This document shows, in pieces, positions 15,240-27,557 of a stretch of 64,000 bases of DNA. The DNA is from Gnetum montanum (taxonomy: Eukaryota > Streptophyta > Gnetopsida > Gnetales > Gnetaceae), in the NCBI GenBank assembly GCA_015680685.1, contig MNCI01001310.1, positions 306,165-370,164 of the forward strand, written 5' to 3'. The translations under genes and the position numbers were made by a program. Positions within the stretch are counted from its first letter, which is position 1. Every line of letters starts with the position of its first letter. The notes beneath the pieces were generated by a model. The model saw only the letters and a program-made list of their open reading frames with translations, did no database searches and had not been told where the DNA came from.

Positions 15240-17282
15240 ATGTTAATTTTAGGCGTTGCAAGAGAGTTCTTTTTAAAAAAGGCAAAATGCATGTTATGTA
15301 CATTCCAATAATTGTAATATTTCACAAAAGTTGAATACTTAAGAATCTAAAGAGAATATTTTTGAAAAAATATTTTCTTTTATTATTATTACAAAAGAAA
15401 TTTCTTGTAACAATTCAAAAATTTATAGTCAAAAACAAATTTTAAGTAATTTTGATTGAGAAGTTAATACACCAATGTCATAGTAATACCAATAATTTAT
15501 TATCAAAGTCAAATAGCAAAGTTAGCATCAAAGTCAAAGAGGTGGTAGGAGAGTTTCGTTATAGTCATGCTTCTAATTTGTCATGAAAGTTAAAGTCAAA
15601 GAACTAATAGGAGAGTTTTGTCATAATCATGCCAAATGTCAAAGTCAAAGAGTTAGTAGGAGAGTGATGACAGTTACTCAAAGTAAAACTCAGAGTCAAA
15701 GAGCTAGCAGGATACTTTTACCTTGGTCATGTATTTGTTATTAGGCAAAGTCAAAGTCAAACTTGCACAACATTGATCAAAGTCAAACTTAAACTCAAAA
15801 TCAATGTTGTACCAAGTCAGCCAAACTTAAACTCAAAAACAATGTCGAACCAAGTTAGTGAAACTCAAAATTGATGGATGCTTATGCTAATTTTAGGGGT
15901 TGAAAGAGATTTTTTTAAAGGCAAAATGCATGTTATGTACATTACAATAATTGTAATATTTGATGCAATGATAAATCAGCAAGTATATCGGGTCAGTATG
16001 TTTTAAGGATGATGATAAATCAGCAAGTCGAGACCACTCATATTTAAAAGTCAAGAAAATCATAACTAAAATCATTGATTTCTTTCTAAAAATTAAGTTT
16101 GTTATAAAAGTCACATTGACTCAAGTTGGGTTGTCAAAACTTCTAATTGGGCAATTGATCATTGAACTGGTGATCTATAGTCAAATTGAAAAACTATGAT
16201 TTGATGAAAGATGAATACTTAAGAATTGAAAGGTTAAAAAGAGAATATTCTTGATAAAATATTTTCTTATTATTATTATTATAGAGAAATTGGCTACAAT
16301 AATTTGAAAATTTATAATCAAAAATAAATTTTAAGTTATTTTGGCTAGAGGTCAAGACACCAATGTCATTTGGTTACAATTACAAAGCTAATTTGTCATT
16401 AAAGTCAAAGTCATAGTCATAGTCACACCACTAATTTGTTATCAAAGTCAAAGATAAAGTCATCATCAAAATGAAAGAGATGGTAGGAAAGTTTCGTTAT
16501 AGTCATGCTTTCAGTTTGTTATTAAAGTTAAAGATAACATCAAAGTCAAAGTCAAAGAACTAATAGGAGAGTTCTATCTTAGTCATGTCAAATGTCAAAG
16601 CTAAAGAGTTGGTAGGAGAGTGGTTAAAGTTAGTTGAAGTAAAACTCAAAATCAAAGAGCTAGTAGGATACTTTTGCCATTGTCACATTATTCATTTGTT
16701 ATTAGGCAAAGTCAAAGTCAAACTTGCACAACATTGATCAAAGTCAAACTTAAACTTAAAATCAATGTTGGACCAAGTTAGTCAAACTCAAAGGGTATGT
16801 GGAAGAGTTTCCGTTGTCCTACTTTGTAGACAGTCAATGTTTGTCTAAGTCAAAGTTAAATATAAAATTGGCAAAGTTGGAAGAACATTGAAAGAAAACT
16901 TGAATTTTAAATTCTATTTTAAAGCATGAGAAAGTTTTAAATTGTGTTTTAAAGCAAGGAAAAGTTGGAGGAGGAAAAATTTAATTTTGAATTGAAATTG
17001 TGTTTCATGGTGGGAGAAAGTCAAAGGAGGAAAAATCAATTTTTAAATTTAATTTGAATGGTGGGAATTTCAAAGTTCTACACATGTCATGAATGAAGGA
17101 AAAATTGTAATGGATAGGAATTTTGAAGTTCAACACGTCTTGACAAGAATAAAGGGTAATTCAAATTTTGAATTATCTTTCAAGGCAAAACACTAAAGCG
17201 TAGGAAAATATTAGAATTGAAACTACATTATCATGTGTTAGCATGAATGGAAGGAAAATTGAAAATTAGAATTTAAACTAAA
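15240..17282. repeat. Diverged tandem duplication rich in GTCAAAG
   Basis: The block beginning at about 15240 (TTTTAGGCGTTGCAAGAGA...) recurs at about 15889 (TTTTAGGGGTTGAAAGAGA...) and the two run collinear with indels to about 15880 and about 16860. Inside, AAAGTCAAAGTC-like hexamers appear dozens of times with no fixed period. On the other strand they read TTTGACTTTGAC, so TTGAC cores are dense. There is no ORF of note. It ends where the helicase fragment starts. Confidence 0.7.
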
Positions 17283-17892
17283 TTGATATGTGTTAACAAG
17301 AATGGAGGGAAAGTCAAATCAGAGAAGAAATTTAGATCTTTTCATGATATGCTTTTGCACATCATTGAATGTAGACATCCTCATGAGAAAGCAATGTTTC
17401 TCTATAGAAGACTAGGTGCAAACATAAATATCAATGCAATGGAAGTTTGTCATATGCTATATGAGCTATCCCTTGTTGAATGTGGTAGATTTTTTCATAC
17501 TTTGAATGTCTTTCATGATGTCTATAAAAAGGTAATTCCCATTGTTGAAGACATTGATGAAGGAGAAAATTATACAGTAATAATTAATGTTTATTAGAAA
17601 AGATTGCTTGAGATGGAGGGCATTTCCTTGTTGGAAGCAACAAAAAATACAATTGCAATATAAGAATAAAAAATTCTCGGTTTGAAAAAAATGAGAAATT
17701 AAGGTTATGGTGAGAACATATCATAAGTTTATAGTTTCTCCAAAACAAGGGGAAGATGAATAAGGTATTGTTGGGCTATGCTACTTCTACATTATTCATT
17801 TTGAGATGTTAAGCATTATCTTGGACAAAATGATGCAAAAATTGTATCCAAATGGTTTTTTGTTAGGCATATTTATGAAATGGATAGTTACA
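17283..17892 (+). pseudogene. Helitron/PIF1-type helicase, left half
   Basis: The open part at 17283-17597 contains 'AMEVCHMLYELSLVECGR', which matches the '(D)WSAQEVCHLLLGLPL..GSR' region before the helicase core of Helitron/PIF1-like proteins. Further right, with stops, 'YCWAMLLLHYSF' fits the '(E)YCRVKLMLHHPF' segment of the same proteins. The reading is cut at 17892 by element D and resumes at 37214, where the duplicated TTACA lets '..MDSY' continue as 'SYNYDEEF'. It is decayed and non-functional. The assignment rests on recalled family patterns; no search was run. Confidence 0.65.
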
Positions 17893-18770
17893 TGATGAGT
17901 CGTAGATTGGCCACAACGACGAGGCCTCATCAACTAGGCCCTATCAACAAGGCTGCATCAACTAGGCCCCATCAATGCAGGGTCTGTTCTTACCTATAAA
18001 TACGTGCCAACTGACCATGCTTAGGCATCATCTTGTCATAGTTGTAGCGAAGCTCTTGTACTTTTTACATTTGAAAATTAGAATATTTTTGTGAGTGCTC
18101 GTAGCGGGAGTCATTGAGTGTATAGATCTTTATTTGAGCACTGTTGTACCTGAGCACCATAGTGTGTGCTACAATAAAGATGAGCTTCTTGATAAACTTT
18201 GCAGCATTTTGGATAGCTTAAATATTTTATTCATGCTTTTAATGCTCTCAGTTATTTATTCAATGTCCCTTAGTAATTAAGCTAATTAAGTAATTAAGCA
18301 AGATAAGCTAAATAGCGATTAAATAAACACATTAGTATGATTGCTTCAAGCATGCATATGATGTTTGGTAATCCCAACAGCACTTAACGCTTGGTAACCC
18401 ATCCACGTTATATGTGTTTAGGATGTGTACGACAAGTGGGACTAGATACTTATGTTAGGACTAGTTAAAAAATAGTTAGCCAATTAGATTAAAGTAGGCA
18501 TTAAATTACTTTGTCCTCTATCCTATTTGTTTTAAGTACCGAAACCAGAAAATATAAAACGATAAAAATCATGTGCCTCAATTACACTTAAACCATACCA
18601 TTAAGCTTCACAAGTATAGTTGAGAAGATAACGAATGTTCTCAACACAATTTACTTCCTAGAGAACTAGTGCACCAGAAAATTATAGAGTCCATGGAATT
18701 CAACTAGATCGCATGTGAATGCTTCATGATTCGTATGGTTGGGTGTAGGGGTACCTTGCACCACTCATCA
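17893..18770 (+). repeat. Element D: 5' LTR
   Basis: Starts TGATGAGTCG and ends CACTCATCA, and is collinear with 36363-37213. U3 carries repeats of CATCAACTAGGCC (about 17925-17970) in place of the GATATC palindromes of the other LTRs. TATAAATA is at about 17995-18002 and an AATAAA signal is near 18172. It shares U5 with the other LTRs of the family (TTCGTATGGTTGGGTGTAGG). Confidence 0.9.
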
Positions 18771-18771
18771 T

Positions 18772-18790
18772 TGGCACCGTTGCCAAGGAC
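18772..18790 (+). promoter_or_regulatory. Element D: primer-binding site (tRNA-Asp type)
   Basis: TGGCACCGTTGCCAAGGAC begins one base after the LTR. It matches the plant Athila primer site TGGCGCCGTTGCCGGGGA (complement of the tRNA-Asp 3' end) except for G-to-A changes, which fit deamination on the opposite strand. Confidence 0.85.
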
Positions 18791-18923
18791 TCTTTTTGTT
18801 TGAAACATGAACTAACTAGAATTAGTGAACATAATTAACATCGTTGGATAGACCCCAAGGTCAATATTATTCTCACACATAATATAAGTATATAAGCACA
18901 CTGATATTTTATTTTTTTGCAAA

Positions 18924-21840
18924 ATGTCTTCTTCTCTCAGGTGTGATGATGCTAAATCGTCGATTCCTCAATAGTGTAAGGTGGTATATACTCATCCAGA
19001 TGAGTATGTGCCCAATTTCACCTTTATCTTGCATTAGGATGAATAAGTGCGATGGCATGATATGGAAGACAACATTGTAATGTCTCTCGATCAATCTGTG
19101 TCCATGATGCTGCTTCAAACTCTTAAGAAGCTAGGCATCCAAGATCTTCAAGAGGAATATGTTGTGTTTGATTATGACTATTGGGACTACTATCCCACTG
19201 AAACACAATGCTAGAGAGATTGACACCAGGAGAAACATCATGAGTTTGCTAAGGGGAAAGAACTCACTAATTCCTTGTTCCTACTGAATCAAGATGACAA
19301 TGAGTATCCTCTCTCTGGGGTCTTTCAACATGAAAATTCTCCATCCCTTGTTACTGGTGATGAGGGTGTGGCCCTGAATCTATGGTCCACTATCAACAAT
19401 GTAGGTTTAGGTACAGATAGCAGTCAAGGCAAGGGATCAAACAAGCGTGAAGATGATAAGAAACATGACAAACATGGTTGTAACCACTAAAGGGGAGTTG
19501 GTAGATACCATGGTGGTGGCAGTCCTCCCTCTTCATCCTCTTCATCTACATCTTCTTCTTCTAGTTCTGAAAAACACTGCAGAAGGAACAATCATGATGG
19601 AGGTGAGCAGTAGGACAATAATAATGATCACCAAGCCCACAAAAATTGAAGGGGTAATAGAGGACATCATCGACGATAACGAAATAATGATGATGATGAG
19701 CCTTTGCTGGCAACTTGAAGCATGCTTAACATTGCAGAGTCAATCAAGATGCCAACTAGGCATGTGAAAGATAGTCAGATCAAGCACTTAGACATGAACA
19801 ATATCTCAAGATTTGAGGGGGGGATATAACTTTGAACTGCAAAATCATCTACAAGCCTTTCACAATGCTTGTGCCTTGCAAAACATAGAAAATGACTAGC
19901 AAAAATTGAAGCTATTTCCTAGGACACTCATTAAAAAGGCAAAAAGATGGTATTGGTCCTTGTAACCAAATTCCATTCATAGATGGAGTACCATGCTAGA
20001 ACTATTTAATGATAAATTCCAGATGTACTTTAGAGTGTCTAATCTAAGAAGGCAAATCCAAGGCTAGAAATAGGGAACACATGAACCCTTGGATACTAGC
20101 ATGAGCAAATAGTATTCTTTCTTACATCAATGTCCTGGCCATGATTATTCTTAGAGGGAACAACTCTGCCACATCATAGATGGCTCAAAGTAGAAACTAG
20201 AAGAACTCTTTGGGTTTATGTCCAAGGGAGACTGCCTGAACTAAGAGCTCATCAGATCCAAAGGCTAATAGAGTAGGTAGCAAAAGAAGAACGTGAGTTA
20301 CAAAAGCAGGAAAGCACAAAAGAATATAATAGAGATCCTTCCATTAAGAAAAGGGAGGTTTGATTTTGTGGTTAGGAGGAGTCGCCACTTGACGAGGTGA
20401 TATATATGAAAACCTTGTCCATCCAAAAATCTATTTATGATATTTTGGTAAAGGTTGATAAATTATGGAACTCTTTGGATGAAAAATTCCAAATTGCTAT
20501 GAAGATCGCTAAAGAATCCAAAGAGTAGAATAGTAATCGCAACCACATGAGGCAGAAAGAAGCCAAATGTGCCTACCAAAAAGGTAAGGGAAAAGCTACT
20601 GCAATAGCAAAAATTGTGGAGATAGACTCCAATGATGATGTTGGATGTGACATTTGTCAATATGACCATCCTAAGGGATGTGGTCTTGTGGTGTCACACT
20701 TACAAGAGTCTGGGGTGTACATGCTAAATCCTCAACTAGTAAGGAGGCAAGCACCCAAACAACTACCTTATCCTCAAGGAAATCCAAGGCATTTCCACTA
20801 GCAATAAAAAGCTTACTATCCAAGTGGAGCTCCACCAAAATTGTATGAGCAATACTAACAGTGGCACCAACCACAATCATGGGGAATGCCACTACCAAGA
20901 TAGCATTATCCTTATAGGCAACCATATCTATACAAGTACTATGTTCAGCAACCTGTTTCTCCATGAAGCTCTACCAACCACGCCTCATTCCAACATCACT
21001 ATTATCCTCTAGAGTACCATTAAGCTCACTCACCATCTACTTGAGGGGAGCCCCCATATCCATACCACCCTCTGCATCTATCTGCACACATCCCTCCACC
21101 CTCAACCCAGTTACCTTCTACTCCATTCATGTAGGATGAAATTCCCCCAGAATTGCAACAATGAAATGCTACAAGGGCTATGAATTTACAACCAACCTTC
21201 TATCCAAGTGGTTTAGACAATCGATCCAAGAAACGATCATTTTTTTGATCTAACAGTCCTTCCAAATCCTCATAACCTAATGTGGCTAGTTACCTCGTAT
21301 CTCCAGCATCCTTTGCATCAAACACATTCGAGAGCCCTTCAAACCAAACGCTACCTTAGATCCACATTATGTTGTTAACTCATGCTATCTCTGCTTGGAT
21401 CAAGGCTGGCAACATTTCCACAAAGAGATTTGACCCATTTACTTACAGATCATTAGACATGAGCCATGCAAGGCTCTTCTTAATTCCCGTTATGGTGTCA
21501 ATATCATCTTCCATGAAATGTACAAGGCTTGGAACCTATCATCTCTCAAGAAGAGTAATATTTATTTGGAATTGGCAAACCCATCAATCACTATCCCTTT
21601 AGGATTAGTGGAGAACATTGTGACTATAGTTTGTGGATGGTCCTCTCCTACTGATTTTCTAGTGATCAAGGTAGAAAATTGCAAAGGTGACTTCCCCATC
21701 ATTATGGGACACGCATGGTTAAGTACCATTGATGCATGAATGGGCACCAGGAACCTTTCCTTGAAAATCTCCAAGGAAAATGAGTTTGGATGACTCGAGA
21801 AGAAGCAAGTTTCTTGCATCACATACAACGATAATGAGTG
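18924..21840 (+). pseudogene. Element D: gag-protease, broken
   Basis: ATG at 18924 starts a frame that can be followed through many stops to at least 20800: an N-terminal acidic region, a Ser-rich stretch (about 19530-19570), the gag core (about 19790-20250, 'RQIQG...' to the 'HIIDG' region), and a zinc-knuckle-like CDICQYDHPKGC at 20646-20681. A frameshift precedes the protease. In frame 2 at 21518-21739 it reads 'MYKAWNLSSLKKSNIYLELA' and 'FPIIMGHAWLS'. The active-site region just before reads 'LLNSR' where LLDSG is expected. It packages RNA and processes the polyprotein in intact relatives and is inactive here. Confidence 0.85.
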
Positions 21841-22080
21841 CAATTATGTGCACAAAATATGGTCCATTAAAAATACATTCATTAAAGCATATAATCAGTG
21901 TGCACATGAAATTGATATCCAAAAGTGCTTGTATGTAGTAGCCACAAAATAAGAGGAACCCAGTGGCTGACAGCTGACTTTGATAGTAACACACTATGCA
22001 TGGAACCTACTAAGAGCTTGAAATGTGCTTATGTTGAGGGCATGAAAGAACTTGAGCAAGTTCATCACCAACTCTTTGAT

Positions 22081-22212
22081 GATTAAGTTGATGATACTTG
22101 TTGGGGAGAGTTGGAAATCCCTAATAATTTTAAGCGAGAACCCCTAGAGTGAAAAACTCTACCAAATGGCATGGAGTATGCATTTTAAAAAAATGGCAAG
22201 CTGGTTATCATC
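22081..22212 (+). pseudogene. Element D: N-terminal end of the reverse transcriptase region, left of element C
   Basis: Codons such as 'KTLPNGMEYAF' and 'GKLVIINAN' match the stretch before RT in Athila-type pol ('LKPLP..L.YAF', 'PVIIS..L'). The last codons continue across element C into 28516, with the reading frame restored if one copy of AATGC is removed. Confidence 0.8.
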
Positions 22213-22217
22213 AATGC

Positions 22218-23157
22218 TAATGAATCGTGGTTTTTTAGGTGCTGATATCGGACCTTTGTTAACCAGATGTTAATATTGGACCCTTGTTAACCAGGTGCTG
22301 ATATTGAACCCCTATTATTTGACCCCTATTATCTAACCCCTGATATCTGATGAGTCCCGATATTGGACCCCCGATATCGCTGCCTAGCTCGCGATATCAT
22401 ATACATGATATTGTGGTTTCCATGTGAGCCTATAAATACACAATGGGGTGCACAGGAAAGTCAAGAGTTAGCTTAGTATTAGAGTAGAGTCTTTTTGTCA
22501 GTTTTTCTTCTCAACCCTTTCTCCCAGTGCATGCTCGTAGTGTGATGATTGTAATTGTACAGCACCTTTATTCGAGTGTGACATACTTGGACATACACAT
22601 GACCAAAAATAAAGATCGAGATTACTTCATCATTGCAACATTCACTTAGTTTAATTATTTAATTGTTATTGTTATTTATTGCTTTCGTAGTTAATATCTC
22701 TTCACCCTAAACTCCTTAAATGTCGAATGAGTATGACTTAATCAGAAGCATTTAAGTTTGACTACTTAGTAACCTAGTAGCGTACCTAGGATCTGCACTT
22801 GGTAATCCCAGTAGTAGTCATGCACAAGGTCCAGGATGTGTACAGATGATTAAGGGATAAATGCTCATTACACTTAGGCTAGCTTAGACTCTCTTCACTC
22901 TTTTTCCTCTTAGGTTAATCAAAGTTATTTCCATTGCCTCTAGGAGTAGCACTAGCTTAGGACCACATCATACACCTCACTTTGGACTAAACCATATGTG
23001 AAAAAGAAAATACTAGTCTAGGTGGGAAGACAGTGAACTGCAATTAGCGAGTAACTATCTAGATACCACAAGTAGCCTATCTATGGAGTTCGACCGGATT
23101 GTGTGTGAAATGCTTGTATTCGTATGGTTGAGTGTAGGGGTACCTTGTCACTCATCA
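22218..23157 (+). repeat. Element C: 5' LTR
   Basis: Begins TAATGAATCG (TGATGAATTG in the 3' copy, a G-to-A change at the terminal dinucleotide) and ends TCATCA. U3 holds six or more GATATC/GATATT-type motifs spaced with GGACCC. TATAAATA is at about 22431-22438. Confidence 0.9.
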
Positions 23158-23158
23158 T

Positions 23159-23179
23159 TGGCACCATTGCTGGGGATGG
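23159..23179 (+). promoter_or_regulatory. Element C: primer-binding site (tRNA-Asp type)
   Basis: TGGCACCATTGCTGGGGATGG starts one base after the LTR and corresponds to TGGCGCCGTTGCCGGGGATCG of plant tRNA-Asp-primed elements. The differences are mostly transitions. Confidence 0.85.
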
Positions 23180-23294
23180 TATTAGCTATTTAGATTAGTT
23201 ATATCATTCAAGATTGTTGTAATAAGTATTAATGATATATCCTTTAGAAAAGAAATTAAATTCAATTCAATTAAGTCACACACCACTCACAACA

Positions 23295-25306
23295 ATGTCT
23301 CTCTCACAAGACTATGCTAACGCCACAACTAGTGTGGCAATCCATTGGAGAACCAACAAATTATATGATGAAGACAAAGTTTGGAGTACTCAACTTTATG
23401 TAGGAATTCCCTAGATTCATGAACAACCCAACGATACTCAAAGACATTCGTCATCCAACTCTGACACCTCTAGTAAGGATGAGACATCCCATAGAACAAG
23501 GAGGCCCGAAAGGCCTAGGACCTTCTCAATAACTAACAAGAACTTATTTGGGGATGATTGGAAGACTTACAAAAGTCATAATGAGTTTTACAGTTCCTTC
23601 TCTTCCTCTACTCCTTCAACATCAAATTGTGACACGGATGACTATCCTTCAAGGGATCGGCGTAGAACTAAAAATCAAGCTCACAAAGAAAATCAAGAAC
23701 GCCAACATGAACAAGGACAACATCGTCCCAACGCAAAAACTCACAACCCACTTAGTGACGATGAACCCCTACTGGCTACTAAGAGCCTAATGCCTATACA
23801 AGAGGCTGTTCAAATATCCTGCAGGCATCACAAAGGAAGTTGTCTACCCAGGCTTGATTTAAACAACTTTCCCAAGTTCACGGAAGGTTATGATTCAGAT
23901 TCGCAACATCATCTACAAGCCTTCTATGATGCCTATATATGGAAAAATATTGATAATGGATGGAAAAAACTGAAGCTCTTTCCTCTGACACTCGTTGGCC
24001 AAGTAAAAGTATGGTACAGGTCATTATGACCAAAATCAATTTGATGTTGGCCAACAATGGTAGAACTCTTCAATGAAAGATATCAAACCTGGGGGAGAGT
24101 GTCAACCTTGAGTAGAAAAATCCAAGAATGGAAACAAGCACAACATGAACCCTTGGACATGGCCTTAGACAAATATTATGCATTTTTAAACAACTACCTA
24201 GGCCATGAGTTCTCCAAGGAAAGGCTAATGTATCACATCATAGATGGGCTCCATAATGAAACAAGGAAGATCCTAGGGATGTATGCCCAAGGTCAACTAT
24301 ATGAGCTACGAACCCATCAATTCCAAGAGCTTATCAAGAAGGTAGCAAAAGAAGAAGGAGAAATGGATAAATGGGAGAATGCTGAAAAATCTCAACAAGC
24401 CCAAAAATCAACAAGGATCCATGATCATGTAGAGGAGAAATAAACTCACCTCAAGGAGGTGGAATCATCTTTGCTAGTACTATAATCATTGGATGAAGTT
24501 GAGGCAAAGATCAATAATATGATGGAGTGGATACATGAAAAATGTGAAGAATATGCTAACATTATTGGAGGTAGAGTTATGAAAACCAAAGAAATAGGAA
24601 AAAACACCTTTAGACAATCAAAAAGAAGGGTTGAAGAGAATAAGAACTTAACTACCAATCATATGTATCAATGTAACATTTTCCTATACAATCATCCCAA
24701 GGGCCAATGCCCAATCTTGTCACATTTACATGAGCATTGGGGAAGAATGTTACATCCAAATTTCATGCAGAAATACTGTGTTCAATCACAGTGGCAACAA
24801 TCCCAGTCATGGGGGAGGCCATCCCCAAACTGGTTACACCCTTCATACCATCCAAACCTAAGTGCTTATCAAGTTTAACATCCTATTGTCCCAACTGGGT
24901 CACATCTTATACCTCATCACATTATTATTATTCTCCTCAATACTATCAACCCATATCCTCTCCAACAGGACCACCACTTCGTGTACATTATAATTCTCCT
25001 CAATTTCAACATTCTCATCCTTCACCTCCTTCTACATCACCACCAAGTGTTCTAGAAGGTTTTGCATCATGGCATCAACCCATGAATGTTAATTGTGCTT
25101 CTACTATCAACAGCAGTGGGAATCCTCCACAACATCATAGACATCCCTTCTTTAGACATGACTCTAGAAAGGGACACCATAGTTCAGAAACCACTGCATC
25201 TGCCAACTCAACACAAGTCCAACACTGTGATGCATCTTCCTCTTCGAACCCAATGCCTCATGTTACCTTATTAGGGCCACCACTCAATACTCCAACAACC
25301 ATGTGA
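23295..25306 (+). pseudogene. Element C: gag
   Basis: This is the best preserved gag of the family. From the ATG at 23295, frame 0 runs to 24878 with only a few stops (for example at 23412-23414, 24027-24029 and 24441-24443). An acidic/Ser-rich N-terminus is followed by the retrotransposon gag domain at about 23860-24370 ('LDLNNFPKF', 'HHLQAFYDAY', 'LKLFPLTLVGQVKVWYRSL', 'MYHIIDGLHNETRKILGMYA'). A coiled-coil-like Lys/Glu stretch comes next. The knuckle region 'CNIFLYNHPKGQC' has lost one Cys. After about 24880 the Pro/Ser/His-rich tail continues in frame 2 to 25306, so one indel is present. Confidence 0.85.
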
Positions 25307-27557
25307 CCCAATGAATATAGCCACATGGGGAGACATGTTGATCTTCGCATACCATCTTACGGTCATAAGTGCCATAGTGGGTTAACTCCTTATAAATTAA
25401 CCACATATTATAACTTGCCCCTCTATGTCAACTCTAATCAAATGTGTGAACCCCAATGGGGTAAGTATGACCAGGTCCCAATCTTTGCAACATGCAAGGA
25501 TCCCAACCTTCCATTTATTATTTTTAGTCATGCTCGACCGTTTAGCTATGGGGGTATCCTCCATTCTAACAACAGTAGAATTAATAAATGTTTTTCATTT
25601 CTTTAATTTTTCAACTTTTTGTTTTCTAGTTTTTCACCTTTTAATTTATTGCTTTATCTTTTTGTTATTTTATCTTTTTATGAGTAATCTCATCTATGAC
25701 TAAAGCACTTATGTGACTCATTGGTTGAGGTGTTGTTCTCTGCTATCAAGTCTCAGGTGACTAATTACTTGAACAAAAAGCCCACAACATCCACCTACCC
25801 ATTCCATTAATAAGAGGTGCTACCCTGGGTACAATGATGTTCCTAATCATTAAAACTTAAAGTAACCTTGTGTTATTATACCTAGAGCAAAGAAGGATGA
25901 ACTAAGTAGAATTGACTAGGGTGTGACATCAAGGGGACTTGTGAATTCTCTTTGGTGACATTTGTAGGAGTTATCATGTAGCTTGGTTGTACTAAGATCC
26001 TTGTAGATAGAATGAAAAATGGGAGTAAGAGTAATCAAAAGGCACTCAATCAAGAAAACTCAATGCTATTCTAGGGGGTCCCATTGGAAAGACATGCATC
26101 CATGCCTCAAGGTAGGCAACTTCTCTGGCTTAAGCATTCATTCAAAGAGAGAGAGAGAGAGAGAGAGAGAAGAGAAGAGAAGAAGAATGCCACAAAGCAA
26201 AATCACTCCTCCCTTGTACGAAACACCAAGTGATTGTATGCCTTGCCATCATGATGCTCTTATTGTTGTCTATCATTGGAAAAAAATAATGCGATGTCAC
26301 TGATTAGAGGAATGGACTTTGTCTTGATTTTTGAAGAATGGGTTAATGACACATTAATCATGCCTTACATGCAGGATTCATTGTGCCTTGAGTTAGTTAC
26401 CTCATATCCCAATCTCTGCAATCCCTTCTATAATTTGCCTCATCTCGCTATTCATGTATTTGTGACTCGTGTCTTGTGTAGCATTGAATTCATACCTTAT
26501 CATGGTGGTATCTACATGTGTGTGTTTTGTGGAACTGGTGTGGATTACATTTAACCCTTCTAGTGCCAACAAACATTTTAAGGTATGGTTACGTAAGGGC
26601 ATTATAGGTAGGAACTTGCTTTGGGGAGTACCCACTTGTGTGACTTTTGTAATTTGTACTTGTTGCATGCCACCACATCATTTTATACCCTTCAAGTACT
26701 TCATTGCCAAATCTATTCTTTCCTTTGTTATCATTTTATCAAATGTTCCTCAAAACCATCACATGTCTTTTTATGTGTCACCTAAACAAACCAAGTCGGC
26801 AACTTCATTGAAAAAATTTCCAACTCTAAAATCACACTAAGTAAAGAATTCAACATTTACTAAAGGTAATAAGTAAGGTATGAAATAATTGAACTTCTTT
26901 TAATAACCTTACTAAAAGTTGATATTTGTGTGATTATAGATGGGTCCTAAAAGAGGACAACAAGGAGGACCTTCTCAAGGTGCAATTGAATGTCTAGGGG
27001 GAGGCAGAGGCCAAGGACCTCATGTAGAACATGCGGAGTAGGAGGCACAATCATTCAACATCCATCAGGGAACTCCTATCACTACATGATCTAGCCAAGC
27101 AAAAGGTGAAGAGGTGAGGGCTAGAGCCTATGAAGAGTAAGAATGGCTATTTGCGACAGGGCATGTCATGGCCAATCAAGTGTTCCTGTAGCTGTTGTGT
27201 CCATGGGAAGTGCCAACTCCATCAAACATTGGAACATCAACATGGAAAACTCATAATCCTTGGATAGAAGAGGAGAAACATCAGGTGCTTCTTCAATGGT
27301 ATCAATCTCAGAAGCCTGGCACATAGGAGAAAGGAAAAGCACCCATGGAGGAACCACCGCCATCTGGAACCACATGAGTTCCAACAAAGTTTTGTAATTC
27401 TGTGTCTGTGTCTTAATTTTATTTTGTTCAATTCCACACTACAACATGAATAATTTCTAGTTAGTCAATAATCCCATACCTATCCATTGTGTAATCAATT
27501 GGACTCATTCTCATTTTGTTTAACTCGAGGAAGAGTTGTTATTTAGTTGTGGGGGTA
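25307..27557 (+). mobile_element. Element C: 3' region with intron-like leader and short third ORF
   Basis: Non-coding up to about 26877, with a (GA)n run near 26147-26169. At 26878-26939 a 62-nt GT...AG segment (AAG|GTATG ... TATAG|ATGG) stops at an ATG. The frame from 26940 reads about 145 codons to 27377 with several internal stops of the kind made from CAA/CAG/CGA. It opens with 'MGPKRGQQGGPSQG' and is Gly/Gln/Pro-rich. It is shorter than the third ORF of D and shows no recognised domain. The region ends in GTGGGGGTA before the LTR. Confidence 0.65.
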
